Shown in pieces: positions 31,457-40,517 of a stretch of 53,007 nucleotides of DNA; position 1 is the stretch's first letter; each line of letters opens with the position of its first letter. A program made the translations under genes and the position numbers. Source of the DNA: Arcobacteraceae bacterium. Lineage in GTDB: Bacteria > Campylobacterota > Campylobacteria > Campylobacterales > Arcobacteraceae. The notes under the pieces are model-generated. The model searched no databases and was not told the origin of the DNA. It saw nothing but the letters and a program-made list of their open reading frames with translations. The stretch is taken from the NCBI GenBank assembly GCA_023229945.1, contig JALNYH010000013.1, positions 1 through 53,007 on the forward strand, in the 5' to 3' direction.

Positions 31457-33394
31457 ATGTTTAAACTTTTTAAAGTTGACAAAAATGAAGCATTAAAAAA
31501 AGAAATTTTCAAAGATATTATAGACGAAGCTAAAATCCAAAAACTCATAAATGGTGGAGCTGATATCTACCAAACAGATTCAAATGGAAGGTCACTTTTA
31601 CATGAGCTTGCAAAAAAAAGAAAGCTTGAATCAATAAAAATTTTACTTAAATACGGGATTGACTTAAATAAAGAAGATAAGTATGGTAAAACTGTTTTAA
31701 ATGAAGCAATCAACAAAGAAGATACAATAATGATAAAATTTTTGTTATCAAATGGTGCTTGTGTAAATCATGTGAATGCCTCAGGAAGAACTATTCTTCA
31801 AGATGTTGCAATAGAAGGAAACCATAGAATATTCAAAATATTATTGGCATTTGAGCCTGATTTGACTATCACAGATAAATATGGCAAAACTGTTTTATTT
31901 GATGCGGTATTAGGTGGTAATTTGGAACTTGTACAAGATACATTAGATAGAACACCAAGTGCGAATGCTGTGGATATTAATGGGCAAAGTGCTATTTTTG
32001 AAGCAGTATTAAGTGAAAATACACAAATCCCAAAATATATGATAGAACAAGGTTTAGATGTATCTATAAGTGATAAAAATCGTCAAAACGCTCTTTTTAA
32101 TGCTGTAATTTTGGGTTCAAAAAATATAGAAGTTATTGAATTATTAATAAAAAATGGTGCAAGGCTTAACCAAAAAGATAAAGATGATAGGACTTTGCTT
32201 GATGAAATATTATATATATTATCTTTGACGCTAGACCTTTTTGCAAAAGTTGAGGGTAAATATAAACTTGTGAGAAGAGATAGAAATTATCTAGCTTTAA
32301 CTTCCTCCTTGATAGAAATGGGACTTGCGGTTGATAGGACTGATAAAGATGGTAAAACTTTATTATTCAAAGAAGTAATGCGTAAAAACTATGAAACATT
32401 GGATTTCTTGCTGGGTGCAGGAATAGATATAAATGCTGTTGATAAAAATGGAAAAACTGTACTTTTTTATTCTATCTTAGAAGGTTATGATAATATTGAA
32501 ATGATAGATTATCTATTGAAAAATGGAGCTGATATCAATAAGCTTGATAGTGAAGAAAATACTATTGTTGATGATTTGATAGAGATGATATTAGTCCAAA
32601 GACAAGATAAAAAACCACAGAATAAGCTTTTTTTAAGAATAAATGAAGAAACAGATTATATTAGTATATTAAAAAGAATTTTATTACTAAATCCTCGTAT
32701 CAACAAACCAAAAATAAATGGTCAAACAGCACTTTTTAAAGTAGTATTGTTTGATGATTTGGAATTAATTGAGGTTTTATTAAATAATGGTGCAGATGCT
32801 AATTTGAGGGATTTAGAAGGAAATACTCCTTTATCTTTGCTTGTGGATAGTGGTTTGAAAATAAAGAAATTATCACTAAAAGAAGTATTTATTAAGAAAT
32901 TATTGTTTTTATTGAGATATAGAGTAGATATAAATGCTAAAGATAGTGATGGTAAAACTGTACTTCATAAAGCTGTAATTGCTGATGATATGGAAGTGGT
33001 TGAAAAGCTTTTACAAAAAAAACAAAATGTAAATGAAAGAGATAAGCAAGGTAGAACCCCTCTTCATCATACACAATGGCGTGGTAATTACAAAATAGCT
33101 CATGCATTGATTAGAAATGGTGCTGATATGAATATTCCTGATGCTGCTGGTTATACAGTTTTGAATTATGCTACAATATTAGGTCATACGAAGCTAATTG
33201 TAATACTTATAAAATCTGGTTGTTTGATGTACAATAAACATAAAAAAAGCAAAACTGTCACGAAGTTCTTTTTAGAAAAAGAGTCACAACTAGATAAAAT
33301 TTTGAATGAACCAATAACTGATATTAAATTAAAAGCGGCATTAACGCAAACTGTAGAGATATTAAAAAAAGAAATTCATAAAGTAGAGATGTAA
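31457..33394 (+). CDS. Large ankyrin-repeat protein
   Basis: 645 residues composed of about 14-15 ankyrin repeats, for example GRSLLHELAKKRKLESIKILLKYGIDLN, GKTVLNEAINKEDTIMIKFLL and GRTPLHHTQWRGNYKIAHALI. Two repeats contain longer insertions (about 245-285 and 375-410). There is no signal peptide or transmembrane helix, so it is predicted cytosolic. Ankyrin arrays bind proteins; the partner is unknown. It is followed by glmU with 1 bp between the genes, so it is probably co-transcribed with the housekeeping genes. Confidence 0.9.
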   Translation: MFKLFKVDKNEALKKEIFKDIIDEAKIQKLINGGADIYQTDSNGRSLLHELAKKRKLESIKILLKYGIDLNKEDKYGKTVLNEAINKEDTIMIKFLLSNGACVNHVNASGRTILQDVAIEGNHRIFKILLAFEPDLTITDKYGKTVLFDAVLGGNLELVQDTLDRTPSANAVDINGQSAIFEAVLSENTQIPKYMIEQGLDVSISDKNRQNALFNAVILGSKNIEVIELLIKNGARLNQKDKDDRTLLDEILYILSLTLDLFAKVEGKYKLVRRDRNYLALTSSLIEMGLAVDRTDKDGKTLLFKEVMRKNYETLDFLLGAGIDINAVDKNGKTVLFYSILEGYDNIEMIDYLLKNGADINKLDSEENTIVDDLIEMILVQRQDKKPQNKLFLRINEETDYISILKRILLLNPRINKPKINGQTALFKVVLFDDLELIEVLLNNGADANLRDLEGNTPLSLLVDSGLKIKKLSLKEVFIKKLLFLLRYRVDINAKDSDGKTVLHKAVIADDMEVVEKLLQKKQNVNERDKQGRTPLHHTQWRGNYKIAHALIRNGADMNIPDAAGYTVLNYATILGHTKLIVILIKSGCLMYNKHKKSKTVTKFFLEKESQLDKILNEPITDIKLKAALTQTVEILKKEIHKVEM

Positions 33395-33395
33395 T

Positions 33396-34703
33396 ATGAG
33401 CAAATTATCAATTATTATACTTGCAGCTGGTGCAGGGACTAGAATGAAATCGAACTTACCAAAAGTTTTGCATAAAATATCTGGCAAAGAGATGTTGTAC
33501 TATAGTATCAAAGAAGCAAAAAAACTAAGTGATGATATACATATAGTTCTTTTCAATCAACACGACCTTGTAAAAGCTTCTATGGAAAAATATTTTGATG
33601 GGATTAGTTTTCATATTCAAGATTTCCTAAATCTTCCAGGAACTGGTGGGGCTGTTATGGGAATCACTCCAAAATATGATAGAGTATTAGTGCTTAATGG
33701 TGATATGCCCCTTATTGAAGCACAAGAACTTGGTAAATTGAATTTTGCTTCAAAAGATATACCAATTGTAATGACTGTATTAGAGTTACAAAATGCAGAT
33801 GGATATGGAAGAGTTATTATAGAAAATTCAAATGTAAAGAAAATAGTTGAACAAAAAGATTGTAATGAAGATGAAATCAAAGTGAATAGTGCAAACGCTG
33901 GGATTTACTGTTTTGATAAAGAGTTTTTATTATCTCATCTACCACTTCTATCAAATACAAATGCTCAAAAAGAATACTATATCACAGACCTTGTGGAAAT
34001 GGCAATAAACAAGGGTTTAAGTGTAGTACCCGTTAGTGTAAATGAAGAAAATTTCAAAGGGGTTAATTCTAAGTTTGATTTATCTCAAGCTGAGGTTATC
34101 CATCAAAATAGAATCAAAAAAGCTTTTATGGCAAATGGGATTACTATGAGACTTCCTGATACTATATATATAGAAGAAGATGTTGAAATAGAAGGTGATA
34201 GTGTATTGGAAAACGGTGTTACACTCCTTGGAAAAACCAAAATCATCTCATCGCATATCAAAACAAATTCTATAGTCGAAAGCTCTATTATAAAAAACAG
34301 CGATATTGGACCAATGGCTAGAATCAGACCTGATAGTAGGGTAGAAAGCTCACATATAGGTAACTTTGTAGAGGTCAAGAAATCAAATCTTTTTGAAGTA
34401 AAAGCTGGGCATTTGAGCTATTTAGGTGATAGTGAAATAGATAGTGGTACAAATGTAGGAGCTGGAACAATTACATGCAACTATGATGGGGTGAATAAAT
34501 ACAAAACCAAAATTGGCAAAAATGTTTTTATAGGAAGTGATACACAGCTTGTTGCTCCTTTAGAAATTCCTGATAATGTAATGATAGCAGCTGGCTCAAC
34601 AGTAACCAAAAATCCAAAAAGTGGAGATTTGGTACTAAGTAGAACTCCACAAAAATCTCTTGCAGGTTTTTTTGATAAATTTTTCGGCAAAAAAGGAAAC
34701 TAA
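33396..34703 (+). CDS. glmU: Bifunctional GlcNAc-1-P uridyltransferase / GlcN-1-P acetyltransferase
   Basis: 435 residues, full length. The N-terminal uridyltransferase has LAAGAGTRMKSNLPKVLHKI, NGDMPLI and the NAGIYCFD segment; the C-terminal left-handed beta-helix acetyltransferase has PMARIRPDSRVESSHIGNFVEVKKS and GAGTITCNYDG. It makes UDP-GlcNAc for peptidoglycan and LPS and, here, also for nonulosonate sugars. It heads a plus-strand group with coaBC, uppS, an A24 peptidase, an LptF/G permease and truA, a gene order I recall from C. jejuni. Confidence 0.96.
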   Translation: MSKLSIIILAAGAGTRMKSNLPKVLHKISGKEMLYYSIKEAKKLSDDIHIVLFNQHDLVKASMEKYFDGISFHIQDFLNLPGTGGAVMGITPKYDRVLVLNGDMPLIEAQELGKLNFASKDIPIVMTVLELQNADGYGRVIIENSNVKKIVEQKDCNEDEIKVNSANAGIYCFDKEFLLSHLPLLSNTNAQKEYYITDLVEMAINKGLSVVPVSVNEENFKGVNSKFDLSQAEVIHQNRIKKAFMANGITMRLPDTIYIEEDVEIEGDSVLENGVTLLGKTKIISSHIKTNSIVESSIIKNSDIGPMARIRPDSRVESSHIGNFVEVKKSNLFEVKAGHLSYLGDSEIDSGTNVGAGTITCNYDGVNKYKTKIGKNVFIGSDTQLVAPLEIPDNVMIAAGSTVTKNPKSGDLVLSRTPQKSLAGFFDKFFGKKGN

Positions 34704-35999
34704 ATGGCTCAGTCACTCAGTCACTCAGTCTCTCAGTCACTTCTCAAAGACAAAAACATCCTAATAGGGGTAACTGCAAGTATTGCAATATATAAAACTT
34801 GTGAACTTGTAAGGCTTTTTGTCAAAGCAGGTGCTAATGTAAGGGTTGTAATGAGTGAAGATGCAAAGAGATTTGTAACTCCACTTACCTTTGAAGCACT
34901 AACAAGTCAAAAAGTTCTTGATGAGAAAAGTGAAGATTGGAGTAGTGATTATAATCATATAGCTATTGGTAAATGGGCTGATTTGTTTATAATAGCTCCT
35001 GCAACGGCGAATACTATAAATAAACTCTCAAATGGAATTGCTGATAATCTTTTGACGCAAATAGCTCTTGCATATCCAAGAATAAAGCTACTAGCTCCTA
35101 GTGCAAATACAAATATGATAGCCAATCCTCTCACTCAAGCAAGTCTTAAAATGCTCAAACTTTGTAATTATGAAGTGATAAAAACTCAAACAAAAGAGCT
35201 AGCTTGCAAAGATGTGGGTGATGGTGCTATGGCAGAGCCTATGAGTATTTTTGATGTGGCTGTTTCAAAACTTTTAGAAGATGAATATTGGAAAAATAGA
35301 AAAGTAGTAGTGAGTAGTGGAGGAACAATAGAAAAAATTGATGATGTAAGATACATATCAAACTTTTCTAGTGGCAAAATGGGTGTGGCATTGGCATCTT
35401 CGCTTTATTATAAGGGGGCTGATGTATGTTTGATAAAAACGGCAAATGTAAATGAGCCTATCCCTAATGGGATACATGTAATAACAGTACAAAATACAAA
35501 TGAAATGTTTGAATATATAAAAAAATCTATTAGCGTAGCAAAAAAAGGTATTTTAACAAAAAACACAATTATGGATGATTCTAGACAAGAGTTGATTCAA
35601 AAAAAACCATACTTTTTCTCAGTCGCTGCTGTTAGTGATTATATCCCAAAATATCCACAGCATGGCAAGATGAAGAAAAATGAAATAGGGGATAATTGGA
35701 ATTTGGAGCTGAAAGAAAATATTGATATATTATCTAGTATAAATAAAGATGGTATTTATACAATAGGTTTCAAAGCTGAAATGGATAAAGATAATGCAAA
35801 ACAAAATGCAAAAAATATGCTACAAAATAAAAATCTAGATGGAGTTTGTCTTAATATCTTGCAAAATAGTAATAGCTTTGGAACACAAACAAATACAATA
35901 GATTTGATTTTAGAAGATAATCAATTTTCATTTAGTGGAGACAAGCTTGATATCTCTTTTGAAATTATAGATAGACTTAAAAATGAGTTTCATGACTAA
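34704..35999 (+). CDS. coaBC: Phosphopantothenoylcysteine decarboxylase/synthase
   Basis: 431 residues; two steps of coenzyme A synthesis. CoaC part: ILIGVTASIAIYKTCELVRLF, the active-site region HIAIGKWADLFIIAPATANTINK, and NTNMIANPLTQ. CoaB part: VVVSSGGTIEKIDDVRYISNFSSGKMG and a late AAVSDYIP segment with KMKK. The first about 15 residues (AQSLSHSVSQSLL) are repeat-derived from a CTCAGTCA octamer and are not family sequence; ILIGVTAS normally sits near residue 5-8. It starts 1 bp after glmU. Confidence 0.95.
   Translation: MAQSLSHSVSQSLLKDKNILIGVTASIAIYKTCELVRLFVKAGANVRVVMSEDAKRFVTPLTFEALTSQKVLDEKSEDWSSDYNHIAIGKWADLFIIAPATANTINKLSNGIADNLLTQIALAYPRIKLLAPSANTNMIANPLTQASLKMLKLCNYEVIKTQTKELACKDVGDGAMAEPMSIFDVAVSKLLEDEYWKNRKVVVSSGGTIEKIDDVRYISNFSSGKMGVALASSLYYKGADVCLIKTANVNEPIPNGIHVITVQNTNEMFEYIKKSISVAKKGILTKNTIMDDSRQELIQKKPYFFSVAAVSDYIPKYPQHGKMKKNEIGDNWNLELKENIDILSSINKDGIYTIGFKAEMDKDNAKQNAKNMLQNKNLDGVCLNILQNSNSFGTQTNTIDLILEDNQFSFSGDKLDISFEIIDRLKNEFHD
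34708..34739. repeat. 8-nt-period repeat at the coaBC N-terminus
   Basis: Four units of CTCAGTCA (one with T at the last position), in frame directly after the start codon. It is the same unit as at the trmA N-terminus, on the other strand. Confidence 0.9.
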
Positions 36000-36702
36000 C
36001 TCTCAATCTCTACTACCTACAACCTACCAACTACCAACTCATGTAGCTATCATAATGGATGGAAATGGTAGATGGGCAAAAGAAAGAGGACTCAAAAGAA
36101 CAGCTGGACATGAAGAAGGGGTGAAAACGGTTAGAAGTATTACAACTTATTGTGCCAAAATAGGGATAAAATATTTAACACTTTATGCTTTTAGTACAGA
36201 AAATTGGAATAGACCAAAACTTGAAGTTGAGTTTTTAATGAAACTACTTGAAAAATATTTAATCAATGAACTCAATACTTATCTACAGAATAATATTAGA
36301 TTTAAAGTAATTGGCAATATATGTAAATTTAGTACTAAATTACAATCTATAATCAAAGATATTGAAGATAAAACTAGTCATTGTAAGGGACTTACTCAAA
36401 TATTAGCATTAAATTATGGTTCACAAGATGAAATAACAAGAGCAGTCAATAGAGCTTTGGTAAACGAAGAAGAGATTACAATAGATACAATAAACAAATA
36501 CCTTGATACTTATTTTGCTCCAAATGTTGATTTGGTTATAAGAACAAGTGGTGAGATTAGAATTTCTAATTTTTTATTGTGGCAAAGTGCTTATTCTGAA
36601 TATTTCTTTACCAAAACCCTATGGCCAGATTTTACGGAATTTGAGCTTGATGATATTTTAAGTGATTTTACCAAAAGGGAGAGAAGATTTGGAGGGATTT
36701 AG
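35983..36702 (+). CDS. uppS: Undecaprenyl diphosphate synthase
   Basis: 239 residues. It makes the C55 lipid carrier precursor for peptidoglycan and surface glycans. Motifs: HVAIIMDGNGRWAKERG (catalytic Asp), GHEEGVKTVR, YAFSTENWNRP, and the C-terminal LVIRTSGEIRISNFLLWQSAYSEYFF. The start is uncertain (35983 or 35992), since the first about 20 residues (NSQSLLPTTYQLPT) derive from a 7-nt-period repeat and replace the normal short N-terminus. It overlaps coaBC by 17 bp. Confidence 0.94.
   Translation: MSFMTNSQSLLPTTYQLPTHVAIIMDGNGRWAKERGLKRTAGHEEGVKTVRSITTYCAKIGIKYLTLYAFSTENWNRPKLEVEFLMKLLEKYLINELNTYLQNNIRFKVIGNICKFSTKLQSIIKDIEDKTSHCKGLTQILALNYGSQDEITRAVNRALVNEEEITIDTINKYLDTYFAPNVDLVIRTSGEIRISNFLLWQSAYSEYFFTKTLWPDFTEFELDDILSDFTKRERRFGGI
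36011..36038. repeat. 7-nt-period repeat at the uppS N-terminus
   Basis: Units TACTACC, TACAACC, TACCAAC, TACCAAC. Its core matches the repeat inside trmA (CTACC units in the coding sense) and inside manC (AACTAC). Confidence 0.85.
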
Positions 36703-37285
36703 TATAAAATCTTTTTTGATTGATAAAAAAGTTTTAATTTTACAAATTGTACTAACTCTTTTTTTGTATAATAAATTTGGATTTTGTGTCAACTTTATTA
36801 TATGGACGATACTTTTATATATTCTGATTTTGCTCAGTATTATTGATTATAAATTTAAAGCTGTTCCTGATTATTTATTATTGTTATTACTACTTATTTC
36901 ACCATTTGTTAGTGATAGTTTGATAGATTTTATAAAAAATGGTTTTATATTTGCTGGAGGCTTTGTAATTTTGAACTTTTTTGTAACATTTTATATACAA
37001 AATATTAAATCAAAAATACTAAAAGATGATACTTTGAAAGAACAAACAGCATTAGGAGAAGGTGATATACCACTTATTGCTTTTATTGGTGGAATTCTTG
37101 GTATTAAACTTGGATTGTTTGCCATAATGATAGCTAGTTTGATTGCTTTAATCCATGGCATTTATAATGCTTCAAAAAAAATACAAGATACCCCTTTTAT
37201 CCCTTATCTATCTATTGGATTTATAATTGTTTTCTTAATTCAAGAAACAATTTATAATACATTTTCTAACTGGATTTTATCATGA
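36662..37285 (+). CDS. Prepilin-peptidase-like A24 aspartic protease, short form
   Basis: About 207 residues, mostly transmembrane (six or so helices). The two catalytic aspartates of the A24 family are visible in LSIIDYKFKAVPD and GEGDIPLIAFIGG (the GxGD motif). The N-terminal methylase domain with its CxxC pairs, present in full PilD proteins, is missing. It would cleave type IV pilin-like or pseudopilin leader peptides at the inner membrane; no pilin gene is in the window. The start is uncertain: GTG at 36662 overlaps uppS by 41 bp and TTG at 36689 is an alternative. Confidence 0.82.
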   Translation: MILPKGREDLEGFSIKSFLIDKKVLILQIVLTLFLYNKFGFCVNFIIWTILLYILILLSIIDYKFKAVPDYLLLLLLLISPFVSDSLIDFIKNGFIFAGGFVILNFFVTFYIQNIKSKILKDDTLKEQTALGEGDIPLIAFIGGILGIKLGLFAIMIASLIALIHGIYNASKKIQDTPFIPYLSIGFIIVFLIQETIYNTFSNWILS

Positions 37286-38301
37286 ACAAATTAAAAACAT
37301 ATTTATATGACCAATTGTCATCAAGCTTTTTTCAAATATTTTTTATATTATTTGCAATTACATCTATTATATATTTGGTAAGAATTGCTGCATTAACTTC
37401 TATTATTGAAGTAAGTGCTAGTGAGCTTCTATTGCTTTATACTTACTCTATTCCAAACATATTGTTTTATACAATTCCGATAGTATTTTTTGTAGCTTTG
37501 GCTATTAGTATCAGTAGATTATCAACCGAGTATGAAACTATAGTTATTACAAGTTTTGGACTAAATCCATATCAAATTATCCAAATATTTCTTCCTGTGA
37601 CTGTGCTTGTTTCTATTACGCTACTTATAATATCTTTGGGACTTATTCCTAAGACAAAGGACTTAAATAGAGTTTTTATTGAAACTAAAAAAGATGAAGC
37701 AAAACTTAATATTAAAGCATCTCAAAATGGTCAAAAATTTGGTGATTGGCTTATTTACATACAAAATGAACAAGATGAAACATTTTATGATGTGACAATG
37801 TTCAGAAATACTAAGGATTCTAAAGAATTTATTACATCAGATAGTGCAGACACAACAAGCTTACAAAGTGAATTACTATTTAAACTTTATAATGGGAAAG
37901 CATTTATTGTAAAAGATGATATAAATCAAATTAATTTTGAGCAATTAACCCTTGTAAATTCAACAAACTCAAAATCTATCAGTGATGAATTCACAAACCC
38001 AATTGATTATTGGAATGCAATGAATGGAGAAAATAAAAAAACAAAAGACTTTGCAATGTCTTTTTTGATTTCTATTTTTCCTCTTATTTCAATGTTTATG
38101 ATTGTGTATATTGGGTATTACAATCCAAGATATGAAAAAAATAATGCAGTTGCCCTTACAACTTTTTTTATAACTATATATATAATAGCGGTGATAATAT
38201 TTAATAAATATATTCCGTTGTACTCAATAGCAATTATTCCAATATTATGGACAGCTCTAGGATATGTACTTTTTAGAAAAAATATCTTGTGTAGATATTG
38301 A
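37282..38301 (+). CDS. LptF/LptG family permease
   Basis: 339 residues of the YjgP/YjgQ family, the inner-membrane parts of the LPS export ABC complex. Hydrophobic helices near residues 15-35, 55-75, 95-120 and then 255-335 flank a periplasmic beta-jellyroll region (about 130-250), the normal layout. It overlaps the peptidase gene by 4 bp. The sequence does not let me tell LptF from LptG. Confidence 0.85.
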   Translation: MNKLKTYLYDQLSSSFFQIFFILFAITSIIYLVRIAALTSIIEVSASELLLLYTYSIPNILFYTIPIVFFVALAISISRLSTEYETIVITSFGLNPYQIIQIFLPVTVLVSITLLIISLGLIPKTKDLNRVFIETKKDEAKLNIKASQNGQKFGDWLIYIQNEQDETFYDVTMFRNTKDSKEFITSDSADTTSLQSELLFKLYNGKAFIVKDDINQINFEQLTLVNSTNSKSISDEFTNPIDYWNAMNGENKKTKDFAMSFLISIFPLISMFMIVYIGYYNPRYEKNNAVALTTFFITIYIIAVIIFNKYIPLYSIAIIPILWTALGYVLFRKNILCRY

Positions 38302-38307
38302 GTACCT

Positions 38308-39036
38308 ATGAATATAAAAGCTATTATCGCATACAATGGTGCAAAATTTTATGGCTCACAATTACAGCCAAAATATGAAACAGTAGCTAGTTTTTTATAT
38401 GATGGGTTGAAAAAAATCAATATTGAATCAACAACTATTCATTTTAGTGGTAGGACTGATAAAGGGGTTCATGCAACATATCAAGTAATAAACTTTGAGA
38501 TTCCTGATATTTGGGAAGACAGATTGCCCCATTTTCAATCAATTTTATCAAGAACGCTACCAAATAGTATCAAAATATTATCTCTCAAACAAGTGGATAA
38601 TGAGTTTCACGCAAGATACAGTGCCAAAAAACGAGTTTATAGATACTTGCTTAGTACAAATCCAACTACACCTTTTAATGATGATTTTGTCACTTATTAT
38701 CCTTGTATTGACATATTATCTATCAAAAGTGCAATAAAAGAGCTTATTGGAACTTATGACTTTGAATTCTTTGCAAAAGGCAATCCACAAATTAAAACTA
38801 CTATAAGAACTATGTATGATGCTAGAATTTATGAATATAATGGAATGTATGTATTTAAATTTGAAGCAAATGGTTTTTTAAGATCTCAAATAAGGGTAAT
38901 GGTTGGGTTTTTATTAGCAATATCTGACAAAAAGTTGACTATTGAAGATTTGAAGTTACAGCTACAAAAAAAGGTGCTGGTTTTCAATAAACCAGCACCT
39001 TGCAATGGACTATACTTAGCTAAAGTAAAGTACTAA
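38308..39036 (+). CDS. truA: tRNA pseudouridine(38-40) synthase
   Basis: 242 residues. The catalytic Asp is in FSGRTDKGVHATYQVINF; other family parts are NEFHARYSAKKRVYRYLL and the C-terminal GFLRSQIRVMVGFLLAI. It modifies the anticodon arm of tRNAs. The coding sequence ends in VLVFNKPAPCN, encoded by a perfect 13-bp inverted repeat that works as a terminator for the opposing nuo operon. It overlaps nuoN by 4 bp, tail to tail. Confidence 0.95.
   Translation: MNIKAIIAYNGAKFYGSQLQPKYETVASFLYDGLKKINIESTTIHFSGRTDKGVHATYQVINFEIPDIWEDRLPHFQSILSRTLPNSIKILSLKQVDNEFHARYSAKKRVYRYLLSTNPTTPFNDDFVTYYPCIDILSIKSAIKELIGTYDFEFFAKGNPQIKTTIRTMYDARIYEYNGMYVFKFEANGFLRSQIRVMVGFLLAISDKKLTIEDLKLQLQKKVLVFNKPAPCNGLYLAKVKY
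38966..39001 (-). terminator. nuo operon terminator inside truA
   Basis: A perfect 13-bp stem (AAGGTGCTGGTTT / AAACCAGCACCTT) with a 5-nt TCAAT loop, followed on the minus strand by a run of seven T. It lies 32 nt beyond the nuoN stop but inside the truA reading frame. Confidence 0.9.
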
Positions 39037-40517
39037 AACCCACTTACTTGAACATAATATGATATTATCTCAAGTAGAGGATTTATAAAGAATATTGCCG
39101 AAATAGTAACTAAAGCAGATATTCCTATCACAGTTTTTAGCGTATGGTTTGCATTGCCCAAGAACTCTACTTTATCATTTGATATAGGGTCTTTTAAGAA
39201 CATATAAACTACTAATTTTAGGTAATAGTAAGCGGCTATTGCACTATTTAGTGCCATAATAACTGCCAATACAATATAATCAGCATTTACAGCAGAACCT
39301 ATAATATACATTTTACCCCAAAACAGTGAAAATGGTGGAACACCCGCAAGACTTAACATAAATAAACCCATAATCGAAGCAGTCATTGGAGATTTTTTTA
39401 CAAGTCCAGAAAATTTTGCAAATGGATGATCTGTTGCATACCCTTCGAGTCTTTTTTGTCTATGAACCCAAAGCATAGCAAATGCCCCAAGATTTGTGAA
39501 TAAAAACAATGACCAATACAAAAATATACCTTGAGTTGATTGAGTCGTACCAAGTAAAATAGCAGCCATTACAAAACCAGCATGTGATATTGAGCTATAT
39601 GCTAGCATTCTTTTTATGTCTTCTTGAACTAGTGCTATAATATTTGGTAAAGTCATAGTAATAACAACTAAAATATATAACATAATTTCAACCCATAAAA
39701 TATCAGCACTTACAAATATTTCAAAGAATCTTAAAGCTACCACAAATGCTGCAATTTTTGGAACGATTGACATATATCCAGCCATTGCTGAGCTTGCACC
39801 TTCATAAACATCTGGTGCCCAAATATGAAATGGTACTAAAGATAGTTTAAATCCTAAAGCAACAGTTATGAATACAACACCTAGCAATACAACAGGGAAA
39901 GGCTCAAAATTTGTTGCAACTAATGATGCACTAATTTGTGAAAGTTCCATACTTCCTGTAAGTGCATAAAATATCATAACACCAAATGCAAAACAAGCAG
40001 CTGCAAAAGCACCCATTGTAAAGTATTTGATTGCAGCTTCGAGTGATTTGTCACGGTTATGCATAGCAATCATAGTATATAGTGCCATTGAAGCAGTCTC
40101 TAAACCAACAAAAATCAATATTAGATTATCACTACTTACCATAAACTGGAATCCTGCTACCATAAATAAAAATAGTGCAAAATACTCAGGATATCTATAT
40201 TCATGGAATCTTTGTTGAGAAAGAGCAAGAAGTATAAATAGTGCGGATGCAACAATTATAATAATTTGTGCTAAAATTGAAATTCCATCAATCAACATTA
40301 AGTCAAAAAAGCCTCTAGTTGCTCCACTATATCCAATAACAGCTCCAAGATCAACTATTAAAAATAATACAGTTAACATTACATAAAAAGATTTATGTAG
40401 ATTTTTGTTTATTAAGTCTATACACAATATCGCTAAAGCACCAAAAACTGCTATAAGCATAGGTGCTAAAGATGTAAGATTTAAACTTACAAGATCTACT
40501 GAGATTGGCTCTACCAT
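39033..40517 (-). CDS. nuoN: NADH-quinone oxidoreductase subunit N
   Basis: 494 residues, 13-14 transmembrane helices of the antiporter-like proton channel type. Conserved segments: the IFVGLETASMALYTMIA Glu helix, AIKYFTMGAFAA with the Lys, VPFHIWAPDVYEGAS and MLAYSSISHAGF. It is the last gene of the nuo operon and overlaps nuoM by one base. Proton-pumping antiporter-like subunit of complex I. Confidence 0.95.
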   Translation of the reverse strand: MVEPISVDLVSLNLTSLAPMLIAVFGALAILCIDLINKNLHKSFYVMLTVLFLIVDLGAVIGYSGATRGFFDLMLIDGISILAQIIIIVASALFILLALSQQRFHEYRYPEYFALFLFMVAGFQFMVSSDNLILIFVGLETASMALYTMIAMHNRDKSLEAAIKYFTMGAFAAACFAFGVMIFYALTGSMELSQISASLVATNFEPFPVVLLGVVFITVALGFKLSLVPFHIWAPDVYEGASSAMAGYMSIVPKIAAFVVALRFFEIFVSADILWVEIMLYILVVITMTLPNIIALVQEDIKRMLAYSSISHAGFVMAAILLGTTQSTQGIFLYWSLFLFTNLGAFAMLWVHRQKRLEGYATDHPFAKFSGLVKKSPMTASIMGLFMLSLAGVPPFSLFWGKMYIIGSAVNADYIVLAVIMALNSAIAAYYYLKLVVYMFLKDPISNDKVEFLGNANHTLKTVIGISALVTISAIFFINPLLEIISYYVQVSGF

